Assembly (NCBI GenBank): GCA_000711775.1
Contig: ARYC01017272.1
Location: forward strand, 1-64,000
Direction: 5' to 3'
Source: Oxytricha trifallax
Taxonomy: Eukaryota; Ciliophora; Spirotrichea; Sporadotrichida; Oxytrichidae
Length of the DNA: 64,000 nt
Each line of letters starts with the position of its first letter. Positions within the stretch are counted from its first letter, which is position 1. The translations under genes were made by a program, and so were the position numbers. Below are positions 23,701-36,008 of the stretch, in pieces. The notes beneath the pieces were generated by a model. It made no database searches. It saw only the letters and a list, made by a program, of their open reading frames with translations, and had not been told where the DNA came from.

Positions 23701-24133
23701 ATTGGCGGAACGATTCTAAGTCCAGTTTGTAAATATCTCTATATGTTGTGACATGCTTGTACTAGTCAGAGTAAGCGTCGTTCAGGGCATTTGACGATTC
23801 TTTGGTATTTATCAATACTATACCGATTTCATGGCCAGCAGCATACAGTAACTACAATTTTATTTAACTTCAATTACAACATAAAATATGGGGACTTATG
23901 GGTAAGAAATACCGCACAAATTGACTTCAAAAGTTCTCTTGTAAAAATTGTATAAATACTTACCTTTTGTTCAAAGAGCATTTTCACGGATTCTAAAGCT
24001 GTCTAGAACCTAGTCTCTCCATTTTCATCATCGTTTCCAAGGTTTTTATTCATAGTAGAACCAACATCTAAAATGACTACAATAGCTTCCTAAGAAATCA
24101 AATGATGTTTATAAAATGAGTTACCTTGTTCAT
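20720..24133 (-). CDS. XRCC5: Ku80-like DNA end-binding protein, IES-interrupted
   Basis: Ku80 pairs with Ku70 on DNA ends for non-homologous end joining. ATG at 24131-24133 gives MNK; after a 35-nt GT..AG intron follows EAIVVILDVGSTMNKNLGND, the N-terminal VWA-like fold. Next come AAGHEIGIVLINTKESSN, RKVKKRVFLITDGERET, RLNVITLDFCDDLAEG, a Ku core (RGNLDISKNCKLNVQIYSRT, YVDDKDIKL, FAALVYAMIETHRVLIARII, LPTNEEIRDYQFPSL) and a C-terminal domain (NPIEDFKKMVTDRKVDR, YHKAIECLASLREACITEDE, FNLFME). The last block, 20720-20830, gives FFDMIVHEKISLITKDESS, which continues the C-terminal domain. Blocks are in order. The exact stop is not fixed. A decayed second copy is at 59930-62670. In Paramecium a Ku80 paralogue is required for IES excision, so a developmental role is possible but not shown. 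Confidence 0.92.
24090..24124 (-). other. 35-nt intron at the Ku80 N-terminus
   Basis: On the - strand, GTAACTCATT..GATTTCTTAG separates MNK from EAIVVILDV. It has GT..AG ends, and removal restores frame. Confidence 0.6.
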
Positions 24134-24309
24134 TTTTAGCAAATCAAATTTTCAAAAGATTTTTAAATATTATAATGATAATTTATTTTGTACTTTTGTA
24201 TTTTACTTATCAACTTCAATAGTTAATTCTTGAAAAGATAAAACAACCATAAATAAGTAGACTCTCTAAGTTCATTGATAAAAATTAAAATTACTTATAT
24301 TAATTGAAT

Positions 24310-24322
24310 TGATGATGGATGC
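24310..24322 (+). repeat. Motif TGATGATGGATGC, upstream flank of Ku80
   Basis: Matches the motif at the other Ku80 flanks. Here it also contains the ATG of a 27-codon ORF. Confidence 0.5.
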
Positions 24323-24395
24323 ACCTGTGTAAAATCAAATCCAACAGCAAAAGAAGAACCAAGTCGTAGATGACCTATTGGATGAAATTGAATGA
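24312..24395 (+). CDS. Possible 27-residue ORF between Ku80 and COQ4
   Basis: Reads MMDAPVQNQIQQQKKNQVVD and ends LLDEIE then TGA at 24393-24395. It uses TAA and CAA/CAG for Gln. It is hydrophilic and Gln-rich with no family match. It may be a first coding block whose continuation lies elsewhere, or chance. The surrounding 24140-24636 is otherwise AT-rich with no gene seen. Confidence 0.3.
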
Positions 24396-24636
24396 AAGAA
24401 TTTAAAAAAATATAGATAAGGAATGTCAAATTTTTAACATTCTAAATCTAAGTTCTACATTCAATAACTTGACAAGGTTTGATTGAATTCTTAATTTCAT
24501 AATAAAAATACTTCAACTCAATCTAATTTCCATCCTTAATTTAATTTAAATTATTATTATCCTTAAATTAATAATATTAATATCATGTGTGGTTATAATT
24601 ATATTAAGGGAGCTTTAGTTTAAAGAAATTAAGGTA

Positions 24637-25771
24637 TCATATCATTTTAGCTTCATTTTCATTATGAGTTGATATTTGTTTCTTTAAAGGCCTAATTCCC
24701 AGTCTTTATCTTAAAACCCTTATGTCAGTCTCAAAATGCTTCTCGAAGTATATATTCATGAAGAATGTACCACTGGTCTATGACTGCTGCATTTTAAATT
24801 AAAATCTAATTAAATTTATTTAAAATGTTACGATATAGCAAAATATGGGGTAGGTAGACAGTATTCAATAATTTGAATTCTTCAAAGTTTCTTTGTACTG
24901 CCAGCAAATTTAGAGGACCCACAAAGGCAGAGAGGGCTGTAGAAGGGAGTCCTAATTGAATCATTTCATACCACTTCACAGCTATCTCTTCAGCCACTGT
25001 CACATCATAACCTAACAATACATGCAAAGTATCGTGGATCTATTTCAAGGGATAAGCATGAAGAAATTAATGTATAGAATATGATTGAAAGTTTTTCACT
25101 CATGAAGTACATGAATGAATTTTCTTAATTTGATCAATTTTTGGACTTACTTCTCTGTATCTCTGCATTACAAAGGCAAGTTCCAGGTCTGGCACGTATT
25201 TAGTCACAGGTCTCTCATCACTACTAAAATCCTTTTCCTTCATCCATCTAGCAAATTAATTTTAAAATGCAAATTGCCAAGTTATTTGTACATAATTAAT
25301 ACTGTATTAATAATATTAATGACCGAATGTATGGTCAGGAAGTGCTAATAATGACTATTTATTCCATGTTTCGCTGTTTACTCTAGGTCTTTCTTTCAAT
25401 ATTTATTGCCCCTCTATGTCAGCACTACATACAATATAATGTAAATTTTTTATAAAAAATGATTGTGATAAGAATAACATGATAGCCTTATAATAGTATT
25501 ATGAGTATTTGACTTACTGCATTTTTCTTCTGATTTCCTTCAAGGTATGGACAGAAGACAGATCTCCCACAGCAGCCACATAATCTGCTTTTGTGGGGTC
25601 TTGTAATGAGCCAAGTGAGTATTACAAAAGCAATTGCAATCTATTAATTATTTCTCTATAATATTATTTATTGTTATCATTCGATTAATTTTTTAAACGA
25701 AATCTTTCACTTGGATTAACAGGTGTAAAATTCTAAATTAGATCTTTCAGACTGCTGTCTTTGCTTATCAT
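24637..25771 (-). CDS. COQ4: COQ4-like ubiquinone biosynthesis protein
   Basis: COQ4 is a mitochondrial matrix-side protein of the coenzyme Q synthesis complex. ATG at 25769-25771 gives [20 protein letters not shown]. Blocks then read [110 protein letters not shown] and [20 protein letters not shown], ending with TGA at 24637-24639. The HDxxHxLLGYD sequence matches the conserved metal-site motif of COQ4. Four or more AT-rich spacers interrupt it, all in order. The region upstream of the QDPTKAD block may hold another spacer. The gene is co-directional with Ku80. Confidence 0.92.
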
Positions 25772-26442
25772 TTTTCTAATAGAAATGTTGTTTTGTTACA
25801 AAAATACTTTCATTTCTTAAATATTATATTTTCTATGTTTATTCCACAATTAAACAAATTAAAAGTAAGCAATTCAATTTTAATCTTTGAAACTACTTTT
25901 AAAACAATAGTTTTTGGGGAACCTATAAATGTAAAGGTTTAAGATTATTTTTGAAAATATAGCTTACTAAATACTCTAATTACAATTATTTGAAATGTTT
26001 AAATTATTAAATTTTGTATTTTTTTATGAAGATCAATGATCGCTTTTATAATTAATTTCATAAAGTTTTTTTGCAAAAATATATAAAATATAAAGAATTA
26101 ATAAAATAATTTAATACTTGATTTAAATACCTTCCTACCCATACTTTTATAAAGACTTACGTAAATAAAATCTTTTCTTACCTTAAAAATTTAAATATAT
26201 TTATTTCATTATTTATATAAGGTTTTTATAAACATTTTAGAATCATACTTAACTGAATGAAATTATTAATAAATTATAAATACATTTTAATTTTATTTTA
26301 TAATTTTTATCTGTATTCTCTAACAACCACACATGAATTCCAACTCAGTAGCAAACTGCACAAGATCTAAAATGTTGTTTTTTTTAATAAAATTATTATT
26401 CAGTACTATCAATAAAATAATCATATACTTTAAAATTATAAA
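25772..26442. other. AT-rich intergenic region
   Basis: No gene is seen. It lies between the starts of COQ4 (-) and the Asn/Gln-rich ORF (+), so it probably holds both promoters. A GTTTTTTT..TTATTATTCAG tract at 26370-26403 could be an intron end of the downstream gene. Confidence 0.35.
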
Positions 26443-26799
26443 ATGAGACAACAATAACAAAATGGCTAATTTAACAACAACAATAATTAGCCTGTGAATA
26501 ATAATTTCCCCAACAACAATAATTTCGCCAACAATAATAACTTCCCCAATAATAACTTCCCCAACAATAACTAGCATCTCAACAATAATTTTCCTATGAA
26601 TAACATCCTCCCAATGAATGGCAACCAACCTATGATTAGCCATCAAGATTAACAACCCAACTCTTTCCAACAACCTGCTAATCAGTCCAACAACTAATTT
26701 GATTAAAGTATGAATGATAATAATGCTGATCCCCAAAATCAATTTGTAAATTATAACCACAACTAACTTAATCAACCTGTAAATCACTTTAATATTTGA
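26443..26799 (+). CDS. Asn/Gln-rich low-complexity protein, 118 residues, intact
   Basis: ATG 26443 to TGA 26797-26799, 119 codons with no interruption if TAA/TAG are Gln. It starts MRQQQQNGQFNNNNNQPVNN and continues with NNNFPNNNNFANNNN repeats, then PMNNILPMNGNQPMISHQDQ and DPQNQFVNYNHNQLNQPVNH. There are no charged clusters, membrane segments or signal peptide. Such prion-like composition is common in ciliate proteins and often goes with self-assembly or RNA granules, but no function can be assigned. Many Gln codons are TAA/TAG, so this is strong local evidence for the reassigned code. The open frame on the opposite strand is its shadow. Confidence 0.7.
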
Positions 26800-27033
26800 G
26801 AAACTTATTCTATGCTAACTTTGTAAATGCAATTTGAGTAGATAATTTATGATTTATTTTATGAGATTTAATGAAAACCTGACTTTTATATATAGATATA
26901 TGTAATCATTTTATTACAATAAATTCATTAATTATTGAAATTTATTGTAAAAAAACCTTGTGTTTCATCTTTAGACTGTTCATCAATTCTTGTATTTTTA
27001 AATTCACTCAAAACTTAATTCATATTCTTTCTT

Positions 27034-29287
27034 TCATTTTATAAGCCAAATTTAAATTGCTAACAATTAATCAAAAATAGATTATTTTTATGGTTGTTAG
27101 CAAAGTTGCTATTGCAAATGAGAAATCTAGTTGTTGGGATTATTGTTATCATCTTTAATCATATCAAGAAGTTCTTCATTCACTTGCTCATCAAGGGTAG
27201 TCTCCTACTGATTGTGCTGTTCCTGATTGTGCAGCTCTGCTTATTAAATTATAAATCATGATAAATATTTTTAAAATCTTCCTCTTCATCAGTGAGGATG
27301 AATTATGCTGCGTACTTTGAGAGATCAATTCATTAATTAATATTTAAAATATTGTAAAATCGAGCTACTCTTAGGTGATTTCTAAAATTGTATCACAAGT
27401 TGGTTTGAAAAGCATCTGAACATTTTAAGGAAGAGAGTTATGGAGTTCATGGACTATGCCTAGGTGGCGTACTTGCTTTAAAACAATTTCAATATATTAA
27501 ATATCAAAACAAATAATAAATTTTATATAAGCTTCCTAAATTTGAACTTTTTGTGACCATTTGCCTTCTTGAAGGGGACTGCGTATTTTAAAAATAGATC
27601 GAAAGAATGGTTCATCAAGACTTTTTCAATTACAATAATTAATAATTATATATTGATTTCAATCTGAAGATTGAGTTAGGAGAGGCTGTAGTGTCCCAAC
27701 ACACAGTTTTGGATGCAGGATTTTAATTAACAATTATAATAATTATTTTTAAGGTCCTGCAATGAGTTTAGTTCTAGTCAATACAAGTGGTAGAAGTAAG
27801 ATTGTCAAAGTCATTCTTTAATTTTTGAAATGCCTAATTTTTATCAAATATTTCTTTCTCTATATTGAAAATGTGCTTAACTTTTTCTTGGAGCTTCTTT
27901 TCAACAGACTGTAATTCAACCCTCAATCCAATTATCTCACAATCAATCTCTTTAGTCTAGGATTTGATGTCTACCTCTTTTTGTTTCAACTCTAAATCCT
28001 TCTTTTTGAGATCAGCTGCCCAAATTTTGTTTTATTCAAAATCAGATTAGATACTTTAATGTGCTTCTCTTCTATCCTTTTCAAAGTTCTTCTCTTTCTA
28101 GGCAAGATTACTCTCTCTCTCAATCAATTCAGACTCAAAGTTCTTCAACTTAATTTGCCAGTTTGACAAATTCTGTTGTTCTTCAGAATCATATTGAGAA
28201 GCAAACTGTTGATTTTGATGAACATATTAAGATAGATCTTGAAGGGGTAAGTTCTAAATAGGCTGCTAGAAAGTTTATATTATATTTTATTATTTACTTT
28301 ATATCCCCTACAGACTTAAAAATTTGTAATATATATATACTATTATATAACTTCCTAAAAAACAACTGTATTCTGAGAGATATAGATTTATGTTATTTGT
28401 CATTTTTTTTCTGCTTAAATAAAAAAGATTTCAATATATTAAATTAATAATTTTTGATTATTGTAAAATTTAAGTAATCAATTTTTAATCCTGATTTTAA
28501 ATCGTATTTTATACCAAAATAAGGAAAAGTCTCCATAAATTTTTTAAAAAAAACTCTAATCTATTTGATCATAAAATAAAATGCAACATACTTAATTTCT
28601 AATTAATTTTAAATATTGTTTAATTACCTTTTATTAAGGGGAGAAAACAAAGTCGTTTAAGGAATATTATATAAAAATGCAATGTTTTTATAATATTCCA
28701 TAACTAATATATAAATAAAATTGATTTCTAAAAAGGTTGACCATTGTCCTATGTTAGTTAGTAGTTCCCAAAGAAGATTTGCATTTTTCAATATTAATAT
28801 AAATATATATAAAACAGATTTAATTTCCAACTATCATATTGATGGCTGGAGGTAAATTTCTGAGGAAATTGTTGTTGTCATTTCTTGCTTAGCTTCTTTC
28901 CATAAATTTATCAAAAGGTTCTTGGTTATAGTTGTTTTATGCATACTATCTGGAAGCAGTCACATCTTTCAAAGGCAAATTGCCTCTTTGTTGCTACAAA
29001 TTTGGGGTTTAATAGTTCTGGCTTGTACTTGAATGACTGGGTTGAAACTTGTTGGCAACATTCACAAAAGGTTATTAATTTTGGGTCATGTTTCTGTTGA
29101 AAGTGCTTGTAGTGGGATTTATAAATTATCTCTATATATTTTCTTTTTGAGTTAGTCTATTGAAGTTAAATGGAGGGAACTAGGAATGGTTTTGAGCTGA
29201 ATTTAGATTATGTTGGACTGTAGGTGGCTGGGTAGCTGGCAAATCATTTGTTAGTTTAATTGCTGTTTTGCTGATTTGTGGTCTCAT
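27034..29287 (-). CDS. Coiled-coil protein of unknown function
   Basis: ATG at 29285-29287 gives MRPQISKTAIKLTNDLPATQ and a Gln/Asn/Pro-rich N-terminal block to about 28850. After a spacer (about 28280-28840) comes a long heptad-like region at 28270-27780 (WQIKLKNFESELIERESNLA, LKKKDLELKQKEVDIKS, IIGLRVELQSVEKKLQEKVK). Later blocks read PASKTVCWDTTASPNSIFRL (27660-27720), HELHNSLPQNVQMLFKPTCD (27360-27460) and a Gln-rich end (EQVNEELLDMIKDDNNNPNN) with TGA at 27034-27036. Blocks are in order. Coiled coil suggests a structural or scaffold role. There is no known family, no membrane segment and no signal peptide. Confidence 0.7.
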
Positions 29288-31259
29288 CTTAAAAATTTAT
29301 TAGTATATAAATATTTTTTTAATATATGAAAAAATTGTTATAATAGTTAAATAACCTTTTCTTAAAAAAATTAAGTTAAAATCCAATTTAAGATATTGTT
29401 TTTACAATTCTGCTTATTTTATCTTTAGCCAAATAAATTAAATAAAATCTATAAAATTTTTCAATAATTTATAAGTTTATTATAATTAATAATCAAACCC
29501 CTAAATCTTAACAAGTTAATTTAGTAATTATTAATTTTGAATTTGAATGTATATTTATAAGCAGATATTCCTTAATTACAATCATTGACCAACTGCCAGA
29601 GGTTTTAAGAACTAATAAATATTAAGTATCAATATTAAAATTAAATTTAATTAAATGTTTTAAAACAATGACTTCTTTTATTTTATAATATAATAATTAT
29701 ATGTTTTATATTGCAAAATAATAAATTTATTTAAAACCCCATAACCCCTTCAATAATTTGATTGAGTTGTTGACGCAGAGTAATAGTAGCTAATGAACTA
29801 CTAATGTGGGATCAATAGTTTTCGAGATAAGTCCCCAAATAAGTTTGCTTTTTATATATAAAATTTTATTAAAAAATATAAAGAATTAATTTTTCCTTAA
29901 AATATCATATAAAAGTGCTAAATGATGAATTATAATATAAATTGACAAACAAAATAAAATTAAAATTTTCATAATATTCAAGTATAAGTAGCTAATTTGA
30001 TATTTAAGGAGAAATTAATTTTTTTTATTTTTTAATATAATTTTTTATATAAAAAGTGAATTTATTTGGGGTCTTACTCGAAACATATTGATCGCACACT
30101 AGTAGTTCATTAGCCACTATTACTCAGTGTTATTAACTCAATCAAACTACAAAATAAAATATTAATTATGGGAGGGGGTATTTGACCCCATAGCTTAAAT
30201 TTTTAAAAGTTGGAGCTTGGTTCATAATGCTATTATTTTTGCAAAAGATTTGAACTTTTTTATTTTTATAAATGAAAATCTAAAGATTATTTTAAGTGTA
30301 AAGTGGGGAGTTTGAGAAAATGATGGAAAATTTTGATAGTCATTTGATAAAGCTTCATCTGATTCCTAATTTTGAATAAACATTTTTAAAATAGAGGAAG
30401 TTTTATTTTTAAATAAAAAACTAAAATAATTTGAAAAATTCGAAAAGAAATTAAATGCAAAATTAACTTTAAAAATTATTATATCTTTACAGATTAATAA
30501 TTCTTATAAGGAAGATGTTTAATTATTTAAAACTAATTTTAATCTCTTAAATTCTTAATGGAAAAATTATCAACAACATCTAAAAATATTAATCAGAATT
30601 GTAGTATAATTATTGGAAATTTTAATCATTATTCTATGAGTAGTGATGAATTATTTTTATCGTGCTAGAGAGGTTCAATTATTAATTAATATTAATATTT
30701 ATAATTAAATTAAAAAAATTTTCATTATAAATAACAAAATTATCATAAAATTTAGTTGGATGTATTATATTACAAAAGATTTAATTTGAAATTAAAAGTT
30801 AATTGTTTTTAAGTGACATATTTCAAATGTTTTGTATTAAACCATACTTTATAATTATATTATACTAATCTTAATAATTTTATAAGTAAAACTTTTGTGT
30901 ATCCACATTAATCGATAATATTTCAAGGCCACTTTTCTAAATTGTTCCATTTGTTAAGAAAATTTATTAAATATTTTAAATATATTCTTAATTTAAACTT
31001 TATGAAATTATGTAAAAAGGCCCCAATACTTATGTTCATAAGTTTGATAAGTGTATAAAAATTTTTATAAATGTCTCGATAAATAGCGAAATTAAAAGGG
31101 CAGATTTTTGCTTAATTTGAGTGAGACAAACCCTTATAGTTTGATATTGATGTGATTGATACGAATTGATTAGTGTAGTTTTCTTTTTTAAGTAAAAGCA
31201 ACCAATAAGGCAGTAGTAAGTCATCAGAGTGATTCTCGATAATATTTTAAAGTATTATT
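29288..31259. other. Long AT-rich non-coding region
   Basis: No convincing ORF on either strand. It contains the foldback repeat at 29745-30185 and otherwise A/T-rich DNA with homopolymer runs. Confidence 0.5.
29745..30185. repeat. Diverged foldback element, about 440 bp
   Basis: Left TTTGATTGAGTTGTTGACGC..TAG and right CTATTACTCAGTGTTATTAA..CAATCAAA are imperfect reverse complements. The match continues inward past AGTTCATTAGC and the CCCCAAATAA/TTATTTGGGG pair. The ends contain CCCC/GGGG tracts (ATAACCCCTT; GGAGGGGGTA). There is no ORF, so a MITE-like element is likely. Confidence 0.65.
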
Positions 31260-31267
31260 TTCTAACC

Positions 31268-31372
31268 CTCTAAAATAAGCAGAGCGAGTGGGCTCTCATT
31301 GTTAAGCAAGTTAAACAGTTCCTCAAGAGCAAGGGTTTACCACAGCAAGAAAACATTAACAAAAATTTTAAT
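31268..31372 (+). pseudogene. Decayed fragment of VWA5 C-terminal module
   Basis: Aligns base by base with 11763-11860 (AGCGAGTGGGCTCTCATTG against AGCGAGTGGGCACTCATTG). The translation runs [20 protein letters not shown]. The downstream AT-rich flank also matches, so the copy is a DNA-level duplication. Confidence 0.8.
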
Positions 31373-32049
31373 TTCGTTATATTATTTTATCAATATTCAA
31401 ATCTCTTACAAAAGTTTATAAATTGAATATCCTATCAATTCTCAGATAAATATTTTAATTTCATTATTAGAAATCAATTATAACTTAAAATGCTACTTTC
31501 TACGCAATAGTATAATTTAATATATTAATTATAGTATTTATAAAATCAAAATTTATTTAAAATATATATCAAATAACATGAATTCTTTCCAAAATACATT
31601 TAGAATCATATAAAAATTGATAAGTTTAAAGCAAATAAAAATATTAAGAATGATTAAGAAAGATAATGTCTCAAGTAATTTAATTTAATAATTTATTATC
31701 AATTTTTATTCTGAATGAAATTTAGAAGATTTCTCTAAAAATTTGGTTGTAATTATTTACTCTTTTAATTTGGAAATTTTTTTATCTTAATTATACATAT
31801 TCTTTTAAATCTATCATAATACTTTTCTAACTTATTTTTTAATTTTTCATTTATTATAATACTTATCAGAATATTCTTATTAAATTTTAGCAATATTAAT
31901 AATAAATATTGAACAGTATTACATTTGTCGGTGATTAGCAACAATTTTTTGTAACTTATATCTTTTCAATTAAAATAGACAATATTTATATTTTAAATCG
32001 TTGGCCGATCTTTTTTATAAACAATATCTTAAAATAATTCCGAAAATAT

Positions 32050-33320
32050 TTTAAAACACAAAAATTAACAATAATTTTACTGCTCCCGTAACAAAAGCTC
32101 CTTAAAAGATATAAAAATATACTACATTTATAATATTTATCATTAATTACTGTGATTTTTTAAATAAAGAAATTTCATCATGATAGAGTAGGTTTTTAAC
32201 AAACTACCGGCAAGAATGTTGGACTTGTTCGGGAAATGAGATTTATTATAAATAAATAAAATTAATAATTATTTAAATACTTATTCGATAAAAGTTAACA
32301 CTTAATTCACCAATCTTATTATATATTATTTGTTGGTGGGTTAACAGGAAAGATAACACAGTAAATTTGCAGATGATCAAGTAAATCAATAAAAATATAA
32401 TTAAATATATTTATCAAAAAGTGTTTGGATTAATCAGAGATGATTTGGGCCCAGCATGTCTTGTGACTCTAGGTACTGATTAAGAAGCATTCTCAATTGT
32501 TTTTTTGTTAATATTAAATGCATGCTATTATAAAAACAGCTGATAAAATTATTGATGAACTGGATTTGACTCTGAGCTGTGGACTTAGAGTGTTATGCAG
32601 AGATATCAAGCTATTTTGTTGTTTCAGATAGTGATATCTAGAAGATAAACCTTACCCTTCCCTTCTTGCTGCTCCATACTGGACATGCCTTCTCAATAGG
32701 ACTCAATTTAGGTCTAGTTCATGACTTCAGAATGACGATTTATTTATTAAATATAGATTTATTTTTTATTAAGTTTTCTGTTTAAATTAACACATTATAA
32801 TATTTATATTATTTAATATAAATAATTAAAGTAGACAAAGCCCAGATTGCTTTATCTTATTTGAAAGTAGGTGGGGGTGTACCTCCAGCTTATGGAATTA
32901 TTCGAATAAATTACTACCAAGAAGCATCCAGACTGATAATAAATGGGGGCTCCTCCAAGTATACACAAGCCAAGAAATTTATATTAATATTATTTTTGAG
33001 AATAATTTGTTTATAAATTATTAAAAAAATATAAACTGAAGGTGTCGATAAACTTTGCATAGACAACGATGGCTTGATAACTAAAATATCATTACTTGCA
33101 AATGAATTCAGTAAGTATGGAAACAAGAGAGGCTATTAGCAGAGATCAAGACTTATTTTTAATAAATTATATTTTTTAGTGAAATATTTTATAAAAATTT
33201 TACATTATAGAAAATATTTGCATTTGGAATTAAAATGCATTGGATTCCAAGGGACTGAGCAATGGATAATAAGAATCAACTGAACTAATAACCTTAGCCA
33301 AAGCTTTGACTTGTTTTAGA
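32050..33320 (+). pseudogene. Decayed copy of crotonase A
   Basis: Block-by-block match to 12347-13647: NNFTAPVTKAPQK, FGLIRDDLGPACLVTLGTDQ, GFDSELWTQSVMQRYQAILL, AQIALSYLKVGGGVPPAYGI, EASRLIINGG. Frames break repeatedly, for example after LPFPS in the oxyanion-loop block, and the final block is damaged. The intervening IES sequences are duplicated too, although some pointers are altered. The duplication therefore happened in germline DNA. It is unlikely to yield a functional protein. Confidence 0.85.
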
Positions 33321-33479
33321 TTAAATAAGTATATTTTAGAGTTATGATTGTTGAAGTTAATTGAGGTTTATAATTTACGATAAAATATTTTAATTTTCTT
33401 AATTTCATTATTACGCGCTAATCAATTATTAATTTAGTGAGGCACGTAATTCTATAAATTAAGTATTATGGGTTAATAA

Positions 33480-33902
33480 ATATTTTAATTCAGTAATTAT
33501 AAAAGTAATTTTAAATATTTTAATTTTTTTGTTATTGAGTATTTTCAATAAATTATAAATGTTGTAACTGAAACTTACTCCTCCACCCTTCCATTTCCTT
33601 CCTAAACCGAGACCATTTCAATTTTATTTGTAATTTTTTACTCAAAATAAATTTCTTTCCTGCAGGCCACATTTATTGTAAATATTTCTACAAATGTTTC
33701 ACTATTAATGACATGATGTTCCCATAGGGAAATAATTTTAATGATAATACCTATAACTATCATTAGTTAATAATTGATTTTCTTTGACAGACATTAATTT
33801 TGTAAAAACTATTTTTTATAACTTAAACAATTTCCATTTAACTAAATATTACAAATTATTTAATAATTTCTCTAAATACTTTACTTTACTTCCCTTAATT
33901 TC
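33480..33902. other. AT-rich spacer before the TBE
   Basis: Mostly non-coding. A frame on + at 33570-33720 (KLTPPPFHFLPKPRPFQFYL) is open for about 50 codons, but composition and length do not decide it. Confidence 0.3.
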
Positions 33903-33909
33903 ATTCAAA

Positions 33910-35590
33910 ACTCCAAGACCCCTTAATTAGATGTTTAAGTGATCTGATTTGTAGGGTAATTTTGGGGTCTTTTATAGGTTAATATAGAAAACGCAAGTTT
34001 TATGTTAATTTTATGTAAATTAATTTAAAATAAGGTGATTTAATTAGAAAAAATTTTTATCTGCATATCTTTATTATACCTCTTGAATCTTGCTCTCTCT
34101 AGTGTCTAAACTATATCGTTTAATGTTTGGCGAGGATATTGAGTAGCTTTCACAATTATCATATTTACTAAACTTTTAATTTCTTAGCATGCATCTTCTT
34201 GCTTAATATGCTTCTATGCTAAACTTATTTATAACTTATAATGTTTAGTACAAAAGTAAGACATGTTTTCCGTAACAATTTCCAAGATAACAGCAACAAC
34301 TGCCCTTACATCCTACTAAAGTGAGCGATTCGTCCACTTTTCTCTGATTGGAAAGCATCCTGGAGTCCCAAAGACCTTGGTTAACATTATTGCCTCTTCT
34401 CTTTAAGCCCTATTGAAATTGATGACAACAACTTCTAAAGGGCCGAGGTTCAACATCACTTATCTTGCTTAAAATCTCTATGAACATATCCAAGTTCATG
34501 CAACTCATTGAAATCCTTTATCTTACCTGATAGAATGTCATTCAAATAATTTGGTATCTGTTATAATATAGATAGTCCCTAAGAGTCATTTCTTAAGTCT
34601 TAGTGCGATGAAACCAAAGCCTAAGATGACGCCATTTAACTTTAGCAAGTTTTTGCAATCTCTTTTCTATGTCCTCTCTTAGAACAATATATTAGTTAGC
34701 GATTTTATTCTAATACTGCTCATCCTTAATCAGATAACTGAATATGTAATCATAAGATGCATACTCATCTCTCACAAAGAGTATTACTTTTATTGGTACG
34801 CTTTTATTCAAATAATTTTCAATGCAACTGCTAAGATTAACTGCATTTAATGGAATAATATATATTGCTCACTTTTGAAAATATGATAGATAGGTACTAC
34901 TTTCTGGTTGGATCATTGTTTAAAATCTTTTCTGCCTCTAGAGCTTTTCAATCCTTTTAGGACTTAAGAATATTCAATTTTCTTTAGCTGGTAGTAATTT
35001 TTTAGTCTCCTAATCTTAAATTAAGAACTCACTAATATGAAATATGATGCTTTGCAATTGACTTTTAACTTTAAATGAGTAGGTATAAGACTTCAAGCTG
35101 TAGTGCACTAATACCTTTCATTTACTTAATCTTGAAACAGTTCTTGGCTTTACCAGAGTGTATCTCTTTGAGATTTATCTTCAAACTCATGCGGTTGCAA
35201 AAAGGTTTTAGCAGTATAAGCATTAATTGTTTTATTCTTTTCAATTGGTAGTTGTTCTTTTACCTTCTCATCATATTAAATTTGTGTTTAGACTCCCATC
35301 ACTCATATCAGCACAATCTTTCTTAGTTTAAACTTAAATTTTGAAGACTTCTGATTAAAACTCGGACTCTAGCTCTAGCTCCCTCTCAACATAGATTACT
35401 TCTGAATATTTAGTTGAGCCAAAGTTTATTAAGGTTTATCCTAAAATAAGAGAAATTAACTTGCGATTTAAGCTTGCTCCATGTTCAAATTCAAATTAAA
35501 TTTCTATTATAAAGCTATAATAACCTCAAAGTTAGAGTAACCATGTATTGGAGTTGAGATTGCAGCAACAAGGGAAGATAAAGAGGTGTT
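33910..35590 (-). pseudogene. TBE zinc-finger/kinase ORF (57-kDa type), decayed
   Basis: Scattered - strand matches to the intact ORF at 52193-53761 remain, for example KVFGTPGCFPIREKWTNR at 34300-34360 against MGTPGYYPEREDW. No frame stays open. The limits are set by the TIR and by the spacer at about 35600. Confidence 0.7.
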
Positions 35591-36008
35591 AGAGTTTATA
35601 TTAATACTTAGTTTATAACTATAACTTTTCTAATTTATGCTTAATATTATAATTTTGGTACCAACTTTTAAAAAGATTAATTGGAGCTTTTCTATTTAGA
35701 GCTTACTTGATTAAAACTAGGTACTAATACAGTTTTGGTACTATTATATTGGTACCAAATAAAATTAAACGGGATTTAGTACAAGAATTAATTTTACTTA
35801 AACAAAATTAGAATTAATTTAATGGAGCTAAATTAATAAAAGAGGAGCTCCATTTCTCAAGTTTGTTACAGCTTCTGCAAGTTTCCCCACGTATATTTAG
35901 TAGGTGAATTCCTATAAGTTGCCCATATTTAATAATAAATTTTTAAACAGTCTGATCCAGAACCCTATATATTAAAATTTGAAATTCATAACAGGAGAAG
36001 GAACAAGG

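Noticed and set aside
26320-26787. 155-codon open frame on - (Ile/Val/Leu-rich)
   Set aside because: Antisense shadow of the Asn/Gln-rich gene: AAC/AAT/CAA repeats read backwards give Val, Ile and Leu.
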